36,761 nucleotides of DNA from Burkholderiales bacterium (GTDB taxonomy: Bacteria; Pseudomonadota; Gammaproteobacteria; Burkholderiales; Burkholderiaceae_C): the NCBI GenBank assembly GCA_028868895.1, contig JAGWTP010000033.1, positions 1 through 36,761 of the forward strand, given 5' to 3'. Under the pieces are notes generated by a model, which was not told the origin of the DNA, searched no databases, and saw nothing but the letters and a program-made list of their open reading frames with translations. Position 1 is the first letter of the stretch. Each line of letters begins with the position of its first letter. Made by a program: the position numbers and the translations under genes. Positions 1 to 12,304 of the stretch are shown here, piece by piece.

Positions 1-32
1 CCCCACACCGTATCAACGCAAGGAGTACGAAC

Positions 33-413
33 ATGAAATCCGCCATGGATCTGGTGAGCGCTGCCAAAGCCCAGATCACCGAAATCCCCCTGTCAGAGGC
101 CGAATCGGCCATCCGCGATGCCGACGTGTTGCTGGATGTGCGCGAAGCCGATGAATTTGCCGCTGGCCACATCCCCGGGGCGGTTCATGCCTCGCGCGGG
201 ATGCTGGAATTCAAGCTCAGCGGTTCGCCCCAGCTGCAAGCCCGCGACTTGAAGTTCGTCGTGTATTGCAAGACCAGTGGCCGCGCCGCCCTGGCTGCCC
301 AGGCGATGCACCAGATGGGCTACTTGAACGTGAAGTCGATTGCCGGCGGATTTGACGCCTGGGCCGCCGCCGGCAAGCCGGTGGCCAAGCCAGAAGCCCC
401 CAACTACGGCTGA
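33..413 (+). CDS. Single-domain rhodanese (sulfurtransferase)
   Basis: A 126-residue cytoplasmic protein made of one rhodanese domain, the usual length for stand-alone members. The active-site loop reads YCKTSGRAA with the persulfide-forming cysteine at residue 79, and the DVRE signature lies at 35-38, followed by F-AAGHIPGA at 42-50. Family members carry sulfane sulfur from thiosulfate or protein persulfides to an acceptor; the physiological acceptor cannot be read from sequence. The start is supported by an AAGGAG ribosome-binding site seven bases before the ATG. The stop codon directly abuts the stop codon of the convergent holA gene, leaving no base between them. The region is less GC-rich than most of the window. 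The domain is certain, the substrate is not. Confidence 0.93.
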   Translation: MKSAMDLVSAAKAQITEIPLSEAESAIRDADVLLDVREADEFAAGHIPGAVHASRGMLEFKLSGSPQLQARDLKFVVYCKTSGRAALAAQAMHQMGYLNVKSIAGGFDAWAAAGKPVAKPEAPNYG

Positions 414-1466
414 TCAGCGCGCCGCGCAAGCGCGGCAGACCGCCATGGCCAGCCGGTGCAAGGCTTGCCAGGGTTCGGCCGGCCAGTCAGGCTGCTTCAG
501 TCCTTTGACGATGCCGTCCACCCGGTGCGCGTCTTGCAGCCAGTGGGTAAGCTGCAGCAGACCCAAGCGGGGCAACACACGCTCGAAGCGCTTTTCGCGT
601 GGCCCCCACACGCGTTGTTCGCGCAGCGCCATGGGCAGGGGCTTGCCGTCGGCCATGGCCTGCTTGACGCGGTACAGTGCCCGGATGTCCTCTGCCAGCG
701 CCCAATGCACCAGCACCGGCGCTTCGCCTTCGGCTTGCAGGCCGTCGAGCATGCGCTGAGCGCGCGGGCCGTGGCCATCGAGCACCGCTTCGGCCAATTT
801 GAACGGATCGTAGCGCGCCACGTTGAGCACAGCGCTTTCGACCTGATCGAACCCGAGTTCACCGGCGGGGTACAACAGCCCGAGTTTCTGGATTTCCTGG
901 TGCGCCGCCAGCAGGTTGCCTTCCACACGGTCGGCCATGAAGGCCAGCGTGCGCTGCCCTTCTTCTCCGGCAACGACACGTTGGCCCTGGTGCTGCAAGC
1001 GCTGGGCAATCCAGCCTGGCAGTTGGCCTCGTTCAACCGGGTCGATGCGCACAGTCACGCCATGGGCGTCCAGGGCAGCGAACCAGGCGCCTTTGAGGGT
1101 TGCGGCGTCTAGCCGTGGCAGCAAAACCAGCGTCAACGTGCTGTCGTTGCCGGGCGCCGCCTGCGCCAGCTGCTGCAGCGCTTGTGAGCCTTCCTTGCCG
1201 GGCTTGCCGGAGGGAATACGCACCTCAATCAACTGCTTGTCGGCAAACAGGCTCAGGGCTCCACCCGCGGCCTGCACGGCACTCCAGTCAAAATGCGCGC
1301 CAACGACGGTGAAAACGCTGCGTTCGCTGTGTCCTTGCGCACGCGCCGCGGCGCGGATGGCGTCGGCAGCCTCCTGCTGCAGCAGGGGGTCGTCGCCGTG
1401 CAGCGTGTACAGCGGCTTGAGACCGCGCTGCAACTGCGCGGCGAGTTGGGCGGCAGCAACTTGCAT
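414..1466 (-). CDS. holA: DNA polymerase III subunit delta (clamp loader)
   Basis: A 350-residue protein matching HolA in length, in its N-terminal pattern (LKPLYTLHGDDPLLQQEAADAIR near residues 16-38) and in gene position. Delta is the clamp-loader subunit that opens the beta sliding clamp; it has an AAA+-like fold without a working Walker A motif, and none is visible here. It is the last gene of the leuS-lptE-holA operon, a conserved order in proteobacteria, and starts 41 bases after lptE ends. Its stop codon touches the stop of the convergent rhodanese gene, so there is no room for a separate terminator and the two transcripts must overlap. Assignment rests on sequence pattern plus synteny. 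Confidence 0.93.
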   Translation of the reverse strand: MQVAAAQLAAQLQRGLKPLYTLHGDDPLLQQEAADAIRAAARAQGHSERSVFTVVGAHFDWSAVQAAGGALSLFADKQLIEVRIPSGKPGKEGSQALQQLAQAAPGNDSTLTLVLLPRLDAATLKGAWFAALDAHGVTVRIDPVERGQLPGWIAQRLQHQGQRVVAGEEGQRTLAFMADRVEGNLLAAHQEIQKLGLLYPAGELGFDQVESAVLNVARYDPFKLAEAVLDGHGPRAQRMLDGLQAEGEAPVLVHWALAEDIRALYRVKQAMADGKPLPMALREQRVWGPREKRFERVLPRLGLLQLTHWLQDAHRVDGIVKGLKQPDWPAEPWQALHRLAMAVCRACAAR

Positions 1467-1507
1467 GCGTGGGACTCAGCTGCGGCGCACAGCGGGTGCT
1501 GGGGCGC

Positions 1508-2070
1508 TCACAGGCCCTTGATGGCGGACAGGCGCCGCATCACCTGGCGCACGACATCGGCCTGCATGTCGCGGAACAGCAGCTGTTCTTCGGCATCCTT
1601 GCCGATGACCAATGCCTCGTTGTAGCTCTGCTCACGTTCTTGCACCAGCTCGGTTTCAGGAATGAGGTCGCGCCCAGCGGGCGTGCGCACTCGGAAGCGG
1701 AAGTGCAAGCGCAGCTCGACCTCGTTGATCTGACCGGTCGACGTCATGCCGACGACGATGCGTTCGCGTTGCTCGGCCAGCACATCCATCACCACATCGA
1801 CGCGCGGCATCGGCTGACCAGCCGGTGCCGAAGGGCCCTCCAGGCGCACGCCACTGGCCACCAACTGACCGCGCAGTTCGCGCCCCAGGTCAGAACGGTC
1901 CGACAGATTGGTGCGCATGCTGGCAAAGGGCAGCATCAGCGGGCCGCGCATGTGAAACCCGCACCCGGCCAGGCTGGCGGCGAGGCCAACGGCCAACGCG
2001 CCGCGCAGACAGGCTCGGCGCGCAGCAGCGGGCGCTGGCGAGCGGGAGCCACGGAGTGCGGTCACCACGC

Positions 2071-2074
<4 letters not shown>
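1508..2074 (-). CDS. lptE: LPS-assembly lipoprotein LptE
   Basis: A 188-residue lipoprotein. A basic N-terminus and hydrophobic stretch lead to the lipobox LAGC with the lipidated cysteine at residue 38, followed by GFHMRG, the hallmark start of mature LptE. The protein sits in the outer membrane as a plug of the LptD barrel during lipopolysaccharide export. It starts with GTG, and that codon overlaps the leuS stop in a four-base GTGA arrangement, so translation is probably coupled to leuS. The signal region is longer than usual (37 residues) and an internal start is possible, but the GTGA overlap favours the one given. holA follows 41 bases downstream. Confidence 0.9.
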
Positions 2075-4779
<2,705 letters not shown>

Positions 4780-4814
4780 CGGGTCGCGCGCGGCGCTGGG
4801 AGCGGATCGCTGCG

Positions 4815-4843
4815 ATTATAGGAAGCGGGGTGCTGCGCCGGTC
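4815..4843 (-). promoter_or_regulatory. Probable sigma-70 promoter of leuS-lptE-holA
   Basis: On the minus strand a perfect TATAAT occupies 4820-4815, striking in a roughly 70% GC background, and ends 36 bases before the leuS ATG. At 17-base spacing the -35 hexamer would be GACCGG (4843-4838), a poor match, so strength is uncertain. The rest of the 218-bp gap between leuS and the ligase gene shows no other clear element. Confidence 0.55.
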
Positions 4844-4997
4844 GTTGTGTGACGCGCGATGCGTCGGCGCGGGCCACCCACCTTTCGGGGGCCGTCGGTG
4901 CGCACCCCCGCACGGTGGATGGACGGCATGGCGCGTGCGGCTCGAAGATGCGCCGCACACGCTGCTCATCGTCATCTGCCTCGAAAGGCTGCCCGCC

Positions 4998-5843
4998 ATG
5001 CCCCTGCCGCGCCGACTCCTGCTCCTCTCCTGGCTCGCCGCCGCGCTGCCGTGGAGGCGCGCCAACGCCGCCGCGCCGGCGTTGCCGCTGCCCACCGTCT
5101 GGGTCGATGGCCGGGACCCGGCGCCGTACCTCGTCAGCGAAAAGTACGACGGCGTGCGCGGCGTGTGGGACGGCGCCACGCTGCGCTTTCGCAGCGGTCG
5201 CGTCGTGCCGGCACCCGACGCGTTCACCGCGCGGCTGCCGCGGGTCGCGCTCGATGGCGAGTTGTGGCTGGGGCGCGGGCGTTTCGACGAACTCTCGGCC
5301 CTGGTGCGAAAGGCCGCGCCGGTCGAGGCCGACTGGCACCGGGTGCGCTTCATGGTGTTCGAGCTGCCCGGCGCCGGCGGCAGCTTCGCGCAGCGCGCGC
5401 AGCGCATCGACGCGATCGTCCGGCAAAGCGCCTGGCCGCAGCTGGTCGCGGTGGAGCACGCGCCGGTGGCCGATCGGGCGGCTCTGCAGCGCCGGCTCGC
5501 GGCCACGCTCGCGCAGGGCGGCGAAGGCCTGGTGCTGCACCTGGCCGCGGCGCCCTACGCCACCGGCCGCAGCGACGCGATGATGAAGCTCAAGCCGAGC
5601 CTGGACGCCGAGGCCACCGTGGTCGCGCACCACCCGGGCCGCGGCAAGTACCAGGGCCTGCTCGGCGCGCTCGAGGTGCGCACCCCCGAAGGCCGGCAAT
5701 TCCTGATCGGCAGCGGGCTGAGCGACGCGTTGCGGCGTGCGCCGCCGCCGCTCGGCCGCGTGATCACCTACCGCTACCGCGATCTCACCGGCACCGGAAC
5801 GCCGCGCTTCGCGAGCTTCCTGCGCCTGCACGATGCGCTATAA
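4998..5843 (+). CDS. Exported ATP-dependent DNA ligase, LigE type
   Basis: A 281-residue protein beginning at an ATG preceded by AAAGG ten bases upstream; the frame stays open further upstream, but this start gives a clean signal peptide (basic MPLPRR, hydrophobic core, cleavage near ANAAA, residues 22-27). The nucleotidyltransferase motifs follow: motif I EKYDGVRG with the adenylated lysine at 49, motif III DGELW 86-90, motif IV EGLVL 176-180 and motif V MKLKP 196-200. The C-terminal OB domain carries HHPGRGKYQG (211-220) and GTGTPR (265-270). This small form without extra domains, plus an export signal, is typical of periplasmic LigE, which is thought to seal nicked incoming DNA. DUF1415 starts nine bases later and may be co-transcribed. 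Confidence 0.9.
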   Translation: MPLPRRLLLLSWLAAALPWRRANAAAPALPLPTVWVDGRDPAPYLVSEKYDGVRGVWDGATLRFRSGRVVPAPDAFTARLPRVALDGELWLGRGRFDELSALVRKAAPVEADWHRVRFMVFELPGAGGSFAQRAQRIDAIVRQSAWPQLVAVEHAPVADRAALQRRLAATLAQGGEGLVLHLAAAPYATGRSDAMMKLKPSLDAEATVVAHHPGRGKYQGLLGALEVRTPEGRQFLIGSGLSDALRRAPPPLGRVITYRYRDLTGTGTPRFASFLRLHDAL

Positions 5844-5852
5844 ACGAGTGGC

Positions 5853-6473
5853 ATGAGCGACTCCACACCTGCGCATTTGCCGGCCCGGCCCGACCCGACC
5901 GACCGGCACCCGGCCCTTGCGCAAACGCGTGCCTGGGTCGCGCGCGCGGTGGTCGGGCTCAACCTGTGCCCGTTCGCGAAGGCGCCTTGGGTGAGGGGGC
6001 AGATCCGCTTCGTGCTGTGCGAAGCCAGCGACCCGCAGGTGCTGCTCGACACGCTGTGCGCGCAGATGCACGCGCTGGCGCAGGGCGACCCCGAGCAGCT
6101 CGAAACCACGCTGGTCGTGCACCCGAACGTGCTCGGCGACTTCGGCGAGTTCAACGACTTTCTCGACCGCGCCGAGGCGGCCGTCGACGACCTGGGCTAC
6201 GCCGGCGTGCTGCAGGTGGCGAGCTTTCACCCGCACTACCAGTTCGCCGGCACCGCCGCGAACGACCTGGGCAACGCCACCAACCGTTCGCCCTTTCCGA
6301 CCCTGCACCTGCTGCGCGAGGCGAGCGTGGAGCGCGCGGTCGCCGCGATTCCGCAAGCGGCGTCGATCTACGAAACCAACGTCCGCACCTTGCAGGCGCT
6401 GGGGCCGAAGGGCTGGGCGCAATTGCAGGCGCAGTGCCGGCGCGACGCGCTGCACCCGGGCGAGCCCGACTGA
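5853..6473 (+). CDS. DUF1415 family protein, function unknown
   Basis: A 206-residue soluble protein recognised as DUF1415 by VVGLNLCPFAKAPW near residues 33-46, SFHPHYQFAGT near 128-138 and the NATNRSPFPTLHLLREAS block near 144-161. The cysteine in LNLCPF and the histidines of the later blocks look like a metal or redox site, but no activity is established for the family as far as I know. No signal peptide or membrane segment is visible. It lies nine bases after the ligase gene on the same strand. After its stop, 6474-6519 is almost pure C and G with repeated CCGCCG/CGGCGG that could fold into a terminator between it and the convergent GYD gene, but there is no T-run. Confidence 0.85.
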   Translation: MSDSTPAHLPARPDPTDRHPALAQTRAWVARAVVGLNLCPFAKAPWVRGQIRFVLCEASDPQVLLDTLCAQMHALAQGDPEQLETTLVVHPNVLGDFGEFNDFLDRAEAAVDDLGYAGVLQVASFHPHYQFAGTAANDLGNATNRSPFPTLHLLREASVERAVAAIPQAASIYETNVRTLQALGPKGWAQLQAQCRRDALHPGEPD

Positions 6474-6519
6474 CGCCGCCGCAGCCGCCGCGCCGGTGGC
6501 GTCGGCACGGCGGCGGTGT

Positions 6520-6810
6520 TCACTTCAGGTGCGACACCAGCTTGCGCATTTCGCTGATCGAGAACCCGCGCAATGTCTGGGTGCGTACGTTGCCGAGCGA
6601 GGCCATCTTCAGGTTCAGGGTCATCAACGCGTCCTCGGCGCCCTCGGTGACGAGCACCATGTCGTAGGCGCCGGTCGTCCAGTGCACGCTCTTGATCGTC
6701 ACCCCGGCGCCTTCGGCCAGGGCCTTGAAGGCTTCGAAGCGTTCGGGCGAGTCCTTGATGGTGCGGGCGCCCTGGTCGGTGAAATTGGCCAACGTGATGT
6801 AGGCAGGCAT
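6520..6810 (-). CDS. GYD domain protein
   Basis: A 96-residue single-domain protein of the GYD family (small ferredoxin-like alpha/beta barrel-type fold). The family signature appears in altered form as TTGAYDMVLVTEG (residues 45-57), after an N-terminal YITLANFTDQGARTIKDSPER. The start is fixed by AAGGAG seven bases before the ATG; the frame extends upstream but those residues do not fit the family. Function is unknown; some relatives sit beside detoxification or oxidative genes. It is monocistronic, with its own promoter (6931-6959) and a 14-bp dyad at the inferred start of transcription, which suggests it is regulated. Confidence 0.85.
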   Translation of the reverse strand: MPAYITLANFTDQGARTIKDSPERFEAFKALAEGAGVTIKSVHWTTGAYDMVLVTEGAEDALMTLNLKMASLGNVRTQTLRGFSISEMRKLVSHLK

Positions 6811-6910
6811 CGTCGTTCTCCTTGATCGACAGATTGAGGGGCAGGAATCGACGGTCGCTGCGTTCGAGCGCCACAGCCCGGCAAGGCCGTCATTGCCTCG
6901 GCTGCGGGTT

Positions 6911-6924
6911 CCCAAGTGCTTGGG
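6911..6924. promoter_or_regulatory. Perfect 14-bp dyad, candidate operator
   Basis: CCCAAG-TG-CTTGGG is a perfect inverted repeat (6-bp arms, 2-base centre). It lies immediately downstream of the -10 box of the GYD promoter, covering the expected transcription start, where a bound repressor would block initiation. No regulator gene is adjacent. Confidence 0.5.
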
Positions 6925-6930
6925 TGGAGA

Positions 6931-6959
6931 AACATAGAACCATGCCCCTGAGATTTCAA
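6931..6959 (-). promoter_or_regulatory. Sigma-70 promoter of the GYD gene
   Basis: On the minus strand TTGAAA (6959-6954) and TATGTT (6936-6931) are separated by exactly 17 bases. They match the consensus at 5/6 and 4/6 positions. It is the best-formed promoter I can read in the window. The implied leader is about 115 nt, ending with AAGGAG before the GYD start. The remaining part of the 247-bp gap (6811-7057) shows nothing else. Confidence 0.65.
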
Positions 6960-7057
6960 CCCCGCGCTCCACCGTGCCGGCACTGCCCGCCGATGATTTG
7001 CGCCGCGCGACCGTCCGCGGGCCACGCGCCGCCGGCGGGTAGCATGGTGGCCGAACG

Positions 7058-8074
7058 ATGTCGGTCGCGCCGGCACGCCCCGCCTTCACCTTGAGCGCAA
7101 GCGCCATGCTCGAATTCGCCGACATCCAGGCCGCCGCCACCCGTCTTCATGGCGTGGCGCATCGCACCCCGGTGCTGACCTCGCGCACGCTCGACGCGAT
7201 GCTCGGGCTGCGCGTGTTCATGAAGGCCGAGAACTTCCAGCGCATGGGCGCGTTCAAGTTTCGCGGCGGCTACAACGCGGTCAGTGCGCTGACCGACGCG
7301 CAGCGGGCGAGCGGCGTGGTGGCGTTCTCGTCCGGCAACCACGCGCAGGCGGTCGCACTGGCCGCACAACTGCACGGCTGCCGCGCGACGATCGTGATGC
7401 CGCACGACGCGCCGGCGCTCAAGCTCGCCGCCACTCGCGGCTACGGCGCCGAGGTGGTGCTGTACGACCGCTACACGCAGGACCGCGCGGCGATTGCGCA
7501 GGCGCTGGTGGCCGAGCGCGGCGCCGCGCTGATCCCGCCGTTCGACCACCTGCCGGTGATGGCCGGGCAGGGCACGGCGGCGCTCGAGCTGATCGAAGAT
7601 GCGGGCGCGCTCGACGCGCTGATCGTCTGCGCCGGCGGCGGCGGCTTTCTGTCGGGCTGCGCCGTCGCGGCCCGGCACCTGCTGCCTGGCATCCGGGTCT
7701 TCGGCGCCGAGCCGCAGCGCGGCAACGACATGCAGCAGTCGCTGCGCAGCGGACGCATCGTCAGCATCGAAGTGCCGCGCACGATCTGCGACGGCCAGCA
7801 GACGCAGGCCGTCGGCGTGCAGCCGTTCGAGGTGATCCGCGCGCTCGTCACCGATGTGCTGACCGCCCCCGACGCGGCAGTGGTCGAGGCGATGCGCTTC
7901 GCGTTCGAGCGCATGAAGATCGTGCTCGAACCGTCGGGGGCGAGTGCGCTGGCGGTGCTGATGCGCCATCGCGAGCAGTTCGCCGGCCAGCGCGTGGGCG
8001 TCACGCTGTCGGGCGGCAACATCGGGCTGGACCGGTTCATTGCGCTGGTCTCGGGCGCCGAGCCGGTCGATTGA
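7058..8074 (+). CDS. PLP-dependent threonine/3-hydroxyaspartate ammonia-lyase
   Basis: A 338-residue fold-type II PLP enzyme. The cofactor lysine is K67 in GAFKFRGGYNA, the substrate/phosphate loop is SSGNHAQ (91-97), and the glycine-rich phosphate-binding turn is GGGGF (193-197). Family members eliminate the beta-hydroxyl of threonine, serine or threo-3-hydroxyaspartate, giving a 2-oxoacid and ammonia, or racemise serine. There is no C-terminal ACT domain, so it is not the feedback-regulated biosynthetic IlvA. The ENFQR-GAFKFRG pattern is closest to hydroxyaspartate ammonia-lyases and serine racemases as I remember them; substrate choice is inference. A second ATG at 7106 (residue 17) would remove a low-complexity N-terminus and may be the true start. 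It converges on the amidohydrolase gene 22 bases away. Confidence 0.85.
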   Translation: MSVAPARPAFTLSASAMLEFADIQAAATRLHGVAHRTPVLTSRTLDAMLGLRVFMKAENFQRMGAFKFRGGYNAVSALTDAQRASGVVAFSSGNHAQAVALAAQLHGCRATIVMPHDAPALKLAATRGYGAEVVLYDRYTQDRAAIAQALVAERGAALIPPFDHLPVMAGQGTAALELIEDAGALDALIVCAGGGGFLSGCAVAARHLLPGIRVFGAEPQRGNDMQQSLRSGRIVSIEVPRTICDGQQTQAVGVQPFEVIRALVTDVLTAPDAAVVEAMRFAFERMKIVLEPSGASALAVLMRHREQFAGQRVGVTLSGGNIGLDRFIALVSGAEPVD

Positions 8075-8096
8075 GGGGTCGGCGCCAAGCGCAAGT

Positions 8097-9143
8097 TCAG
8101 GCGCCGAACCCTTCGAGCACATTGACCGTGTTGATGCCGACCGCGTCGACCGCGTAGCCGCCTTCGAACACGAACACGGTGGGCAGCGACGCGCTCGCGA
8201 GGTCTTGCCCGACCTGCAGGTAGTCGGCGCTGCGTAGCCGGAATCCCGAGATCGGATCGCCCTCGAAGGTGTCCACGCCCAGTGCCACCACCAGCGCCTG
8301 CGCGCCGAAGAGGCGAACCGCATCGAGCCCGCTGCGCAGTGCCTCGCGCCAGCGTTCGAAGCCGGTGCCGCGCGCCAGCGGCAGGTTCAGGTTGGAGCCG
8401 GCGCCGGCGCCCGCGCCGCGCTCGTCGGCATGGCCGATGAAGAACGGGTACTCGGTGCGCGGGTCACCGTGGATCGACACGGTAAGCACGTCGGCGCGCG
8501 CGTAGAAAATGCTCTGCGTGCCGTTGCCGTGGTGGTAGTCGACATCGAGCACCGCCACGCGCGCGGCGCCGGCGTCGCGCAGCGCCTGCGCGGCGAGCGC
8601 GGCGTTGTTCAGGAAGCAGTAGCCGCCGAAGAAGCCGGCGCCGGCGTGGTGACCGGGTGGCCGCGACAGCGCAAAGGCGCTGCGGTCGCCGCCGGCCACG
8701 GCGTGTGCCGCACCGATCGCGCACGCCGCGCCCGCGCGCGCCGCGAACCAGCTGCCGGCGGTCAACGGCGTGCCGGCGTCGAACGCAAACAGGCCGAGGC
8801 GGGCGGCGAAATTCTCGGGCAGCAGATCCGAGCGCATGCCCGGTGCCGGCCAGACCGAAGGCAGCGCGTCGCGCCCGGCATTGGCCGGGTCGAGCGCCAG
8901 CCAATCGCTCCAGGCGTGTTCGAGGAACTGCAGGTAGCGAGGCTCGTGAACCTGCGCGAGTGCGGCGTCCAGCGCGGCGGCGTCGGTGTCGGGGGTGCGG
9001 ATCGGGCCGAGGGCGCGCCGCGTCAGTTCGGCCAGCACATGGTCCAGGCGCTGCGGTGTTTCGTGGCACGGCACCAGTCGGCCGCGAAACATCTCGTGGC
9101 GGCCCTGGTGCAGATGGTGGTGCGGGTTGCGCAGGGTCAGCAT
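8097..9143 (-). CDS. Histone-deacetylase-family amidohydrolase (acetylpolyamine type)
   Basis: A 348-residue enzyme of the class II histone deacetylase/acetylpolyamine amidohydrolase fold, hydrolysing acetyl-amide bonds with zinc. Catalytic residues are in place: HH at 165-166 (RPPGHHAG), zinc ligands D202 and H204 (LDVDYHHGNG), the third ligand D291 (GVDTFEGDP) and the transition-state tyrosine Y330 (EGGY). The FGGYCFLNNAA segment (172-182) is standard. Bacterial members act on acetylated polyamines, small amides or acetyl-lysine; this one cannot be assigned to a substrate. It follows exbD by 43 bases on the same strand and may be the tail of that transcript. Converges with the PLP ammonia-lyase. 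Confidence 0.9.
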   Translation of the reverse strand: MLTLRNPHHHLHQGRHEMFRGRLVPCHETPQRLDHVLAELTRRALGPIRTPDTDAAALDAALAQVHEPRYLQFLEHAWSDWLALDPANAGRDALPSVWPAPGMRSDLLPENFAARLGLFAFDAGTPLTAGSWFAARAGAACAIGAAHAVAGGDRSAFALSRPPGHHAGAGFFGGYCFLNNAALAAQALRDAGAARVAVLDVDYHHGNGTQSIFYARADVLTVSIHGDPRTEYPFFIGHADERGAGAGAGSNLNLPLARGTGFERWREALRSGLDAVRLFGAQALVVALGVDTFEGDPISGFRLRSADYLQVGQDLASASLPTVFVFEGGYAVDAVGINTVNVLEGFGA

Positions 9144-9186
9144 GAAGGGAGCTCGACGCCGATGCGCCCGGGATCGTGGCGCGCCG

Positions 9187-9615
<429 letters not shown>

Positions 9616-9622
9616 GTCGGGG

Positions 9623-10279
9623 TCAGTGCGGCCGAGCGGCGTCGATGATCATCTCGCGCAGGTCGTGCGCGAAGCCTTCGAGCTCGGCCTCGCTCGCGCT
9701 GACCCGCTTGCCGAAGATGTTGTAGGCGAGCACCGCGGGGATCGCCACCGCCAGGCCCGCAGCGGTCATCACCAGCGCCTCGCCGACCGGGCCCGAGACG
9801 CGCTCGATCGACATCGAGCCCGCCGCGGCGATCCCCACCAGCGCGTGATAAATGCCCCACACGGTGCCGAACAGGCCGATGAACGGGGCGGTGCTGCCGA
9901 TCGAGGCGAGCAGCACCTGGCCGAACTGCAGTTGCGCGAGCACGCCGTGCAGCGCGTCGCGCAGGCGGCGCGTGAGCTGCGAGTCGACGTGGCCGCGGGC
10001 TTCGAGCGTGCCGCCCGGCGGCGAGGCCACGGCCGCGGCGAGCAGCGGGCCGAGGGTGCGCTCGCGGTCGAATGCGGCGAGCTGCTCGCCACCGGCCTCG
10101 AGCGTCGGCGCGGCCCAGAACGCCGGCACCGCTCGCTCGATGTCGCGGCGCACGCGCCCGAGCAGCCAGCCCTTCCACAAAATCACGACCCAGGCGCTCA
10201 CCGACATCAGCAGCAGCAGCGCCGCGACGCCGCGGGTGACCGCGTCGCCCTGCATCCAGAATTTCTCGAGGCCGCCCAT
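9623..10279 (-). CDS. exbB: MotA/TolQ/ExbB family proton-channel protein
   Basis: A 218-residue inner-membrane protein with three hydrophobic segments: about 16-38, about 118-142 and about 164-188. The conserved core GSTAPFIGLFGTVWGIY (128-144) and EALVMTAAGLAVAIPAVLAYN (168-188) match ExbB/TolQ, which form the pentameric channel around two ExbD helices. It starts 19 bases after dapB ends and is followed seven bases later by exbD, so dapB-exbB-exbD are probably one transcript. Length is close to TolQ/ExbB norms (about 220-240). Tol versus Exb cannot be settled here. Confidence 0.9.
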   Translation of the reverse strand: MGGLEKFWMQGDAVTRGVAALLLLMSVSAWVVILWKGWLLGRVRRDIERAVPAFWAAPTLEAGGEQLAAFDRERTLGPLLAAAVASPPGGTLEARGHVDSQLTRRLRDALHGVLAQLQFGQVLLASIGSTAPFIGLFGTVWGIYHALVGIAAAGSMSIERVSGPVGEALVMTAAGLAVAIPAVLAYNIFGKRVSASEAELEGFAHDLREMIIDAARPH

Positions 10280-10298
10280 CGTCGTCAGGCCGGCCGGT

Positions 10299-11668
<1,370 letters not shown>

Positions 11669-11786
11669 GGTGTGGGTGTCGGCACGCCGGCAAGCGGCGT
11701 CAACCTCGATATGATGATTTGATTCTAGCGGCTGGCCCCTGCGCCGCCGCCGTCCGACCCGACCGACCGACCCGAGCGCATCTGTC
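11669..11786. promoter_or_regulatory. Divergent bamE/fur control region
   Basis: The only AT-rich patch in this 118-bp divergent gap is 11705-11728. It holds TATGAT (11710-11715, plus) usable as a -10 for fur and TAGAAT (11727-11722, minus) usable as a -10 for bamE; neither has a convincing -35. The repeated GAT triplets faintly resemble a Fur box but score poorly against the 19-bp consensus, so autoregulation by Fur is only a possibility. Confidence 0.4.
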
Positions 11787-12215
11787 ATGACGCACGCCGA
11801 CGAACTCAAGAACAGCGGGCTGAAGGCCACGCTGCCGCGCATCAAGGTCCTGGAGATGTTCCAGAAGACCACGCAACGCCACATGAGTGCCGAAGACGTG
11901 TTCAAGATGCTGCTTGCCGAAGGCGCCGACGTCGGGCTGGCCACGGTGTACCGGGTGTTGCTGCAGTTCGAGCAGGCGGGCATCCTGTCGCGCAATCACT
12001 TCGAGAGCGGCAAAGCGGTGTTCGAGCTCAACGAGGGCAAGCACCACGACCACCTCGTGTGCCTGGATTGCGGCCGGGTCGAGGAGTTCTTCGACGCCGA
12101 GATCGAGAAGCGCCAGCGCAGCGTGGCGCAGTCGCGCGGCTTCGAACTGCAGGACCACGCGCTCGCGCTGTACGCGAACTGCACCAAGAAGCACTGCGCG
12201 CACAAGACCAAGTAG
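11787..12215 (+). CDS. fur: Ferric uptake regulator Fur
   Basis: A 142-residue iron-responsive repressor. The N-terminal winged-helix DNA-binding domain covers about 1-83 with [15 protein letters not shown] (52-66) as recognition region. Metal-site residues are visible in HHDHLVC (86-92) and CLDCG (92-96: C92 and C95), with a second pair C132 and C137 near the end. This is the classical Fur pattern, not Zur or PerR by context. Divergent from bamE, the usual arrangement in beta- and gammaproteobacteria. Downstream lie two hairpins before the convergent hprK. Confidence 0.97.
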   Translation: MTHADELKNSGLKATLPRIKVLEMFQKTTQRHMSAEDVFKMLLAEGADVGLATVYRVLLQFEQAGILSRNHFESGKAVFELNEGKHHDHLVCLDCGRVEEFFDAEIEKRQRSVAQSRGFELQDHALALYANCTKKHCAHKTK

Positions 12216-12229
12216 CGGCTTTCTCGGTC

Positions 12230-12246
12230 GCGGGCATCGAGCCCGC
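12230..12246 (+). terminator. Possible terminator of fur
   Basis: GCGGGC-ATCGA-GCCCGC, a perfect 6-bp stem with a 5-base loop, starts 15 bases after the fur stop and is followed by TCCTTTG, a short weak T-rich stretch. It may terminate fur, but the T-run is poor. Confidence 0.4.
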
Positions 12247-12252
12247 TCCTTT

Positions 12253-12275
12253 GACGACCAGCGGCGCTGGTCGTC
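12253..12275. repeat. Perfect 10-bp hairpin between convergent fur and hprK
   Basis: GACGACCAGC and GCTGGTCGTC form a perfect 10-bp stem around a 3-base loop. It sits between fur and the end of hprK and could halt RNA polymerase from either side, although neither strand has a T-run. Outer arms GCATCG (12234-12239) and CGATGC (12278-12283) can also pair across it, so a larger alternative fold exists. Confidence 0.5.
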
Positions 12276-12304
12276 CCCGATGCAGAGGCCTCTCGCCCTT
12301 CGTG

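Noticed and set aside
11705-11728. Fur box in the bamE/fur gap
   Set aside because: Only about 7 of 19 positions match the consensus, no better than expected for any AT-rich patch.
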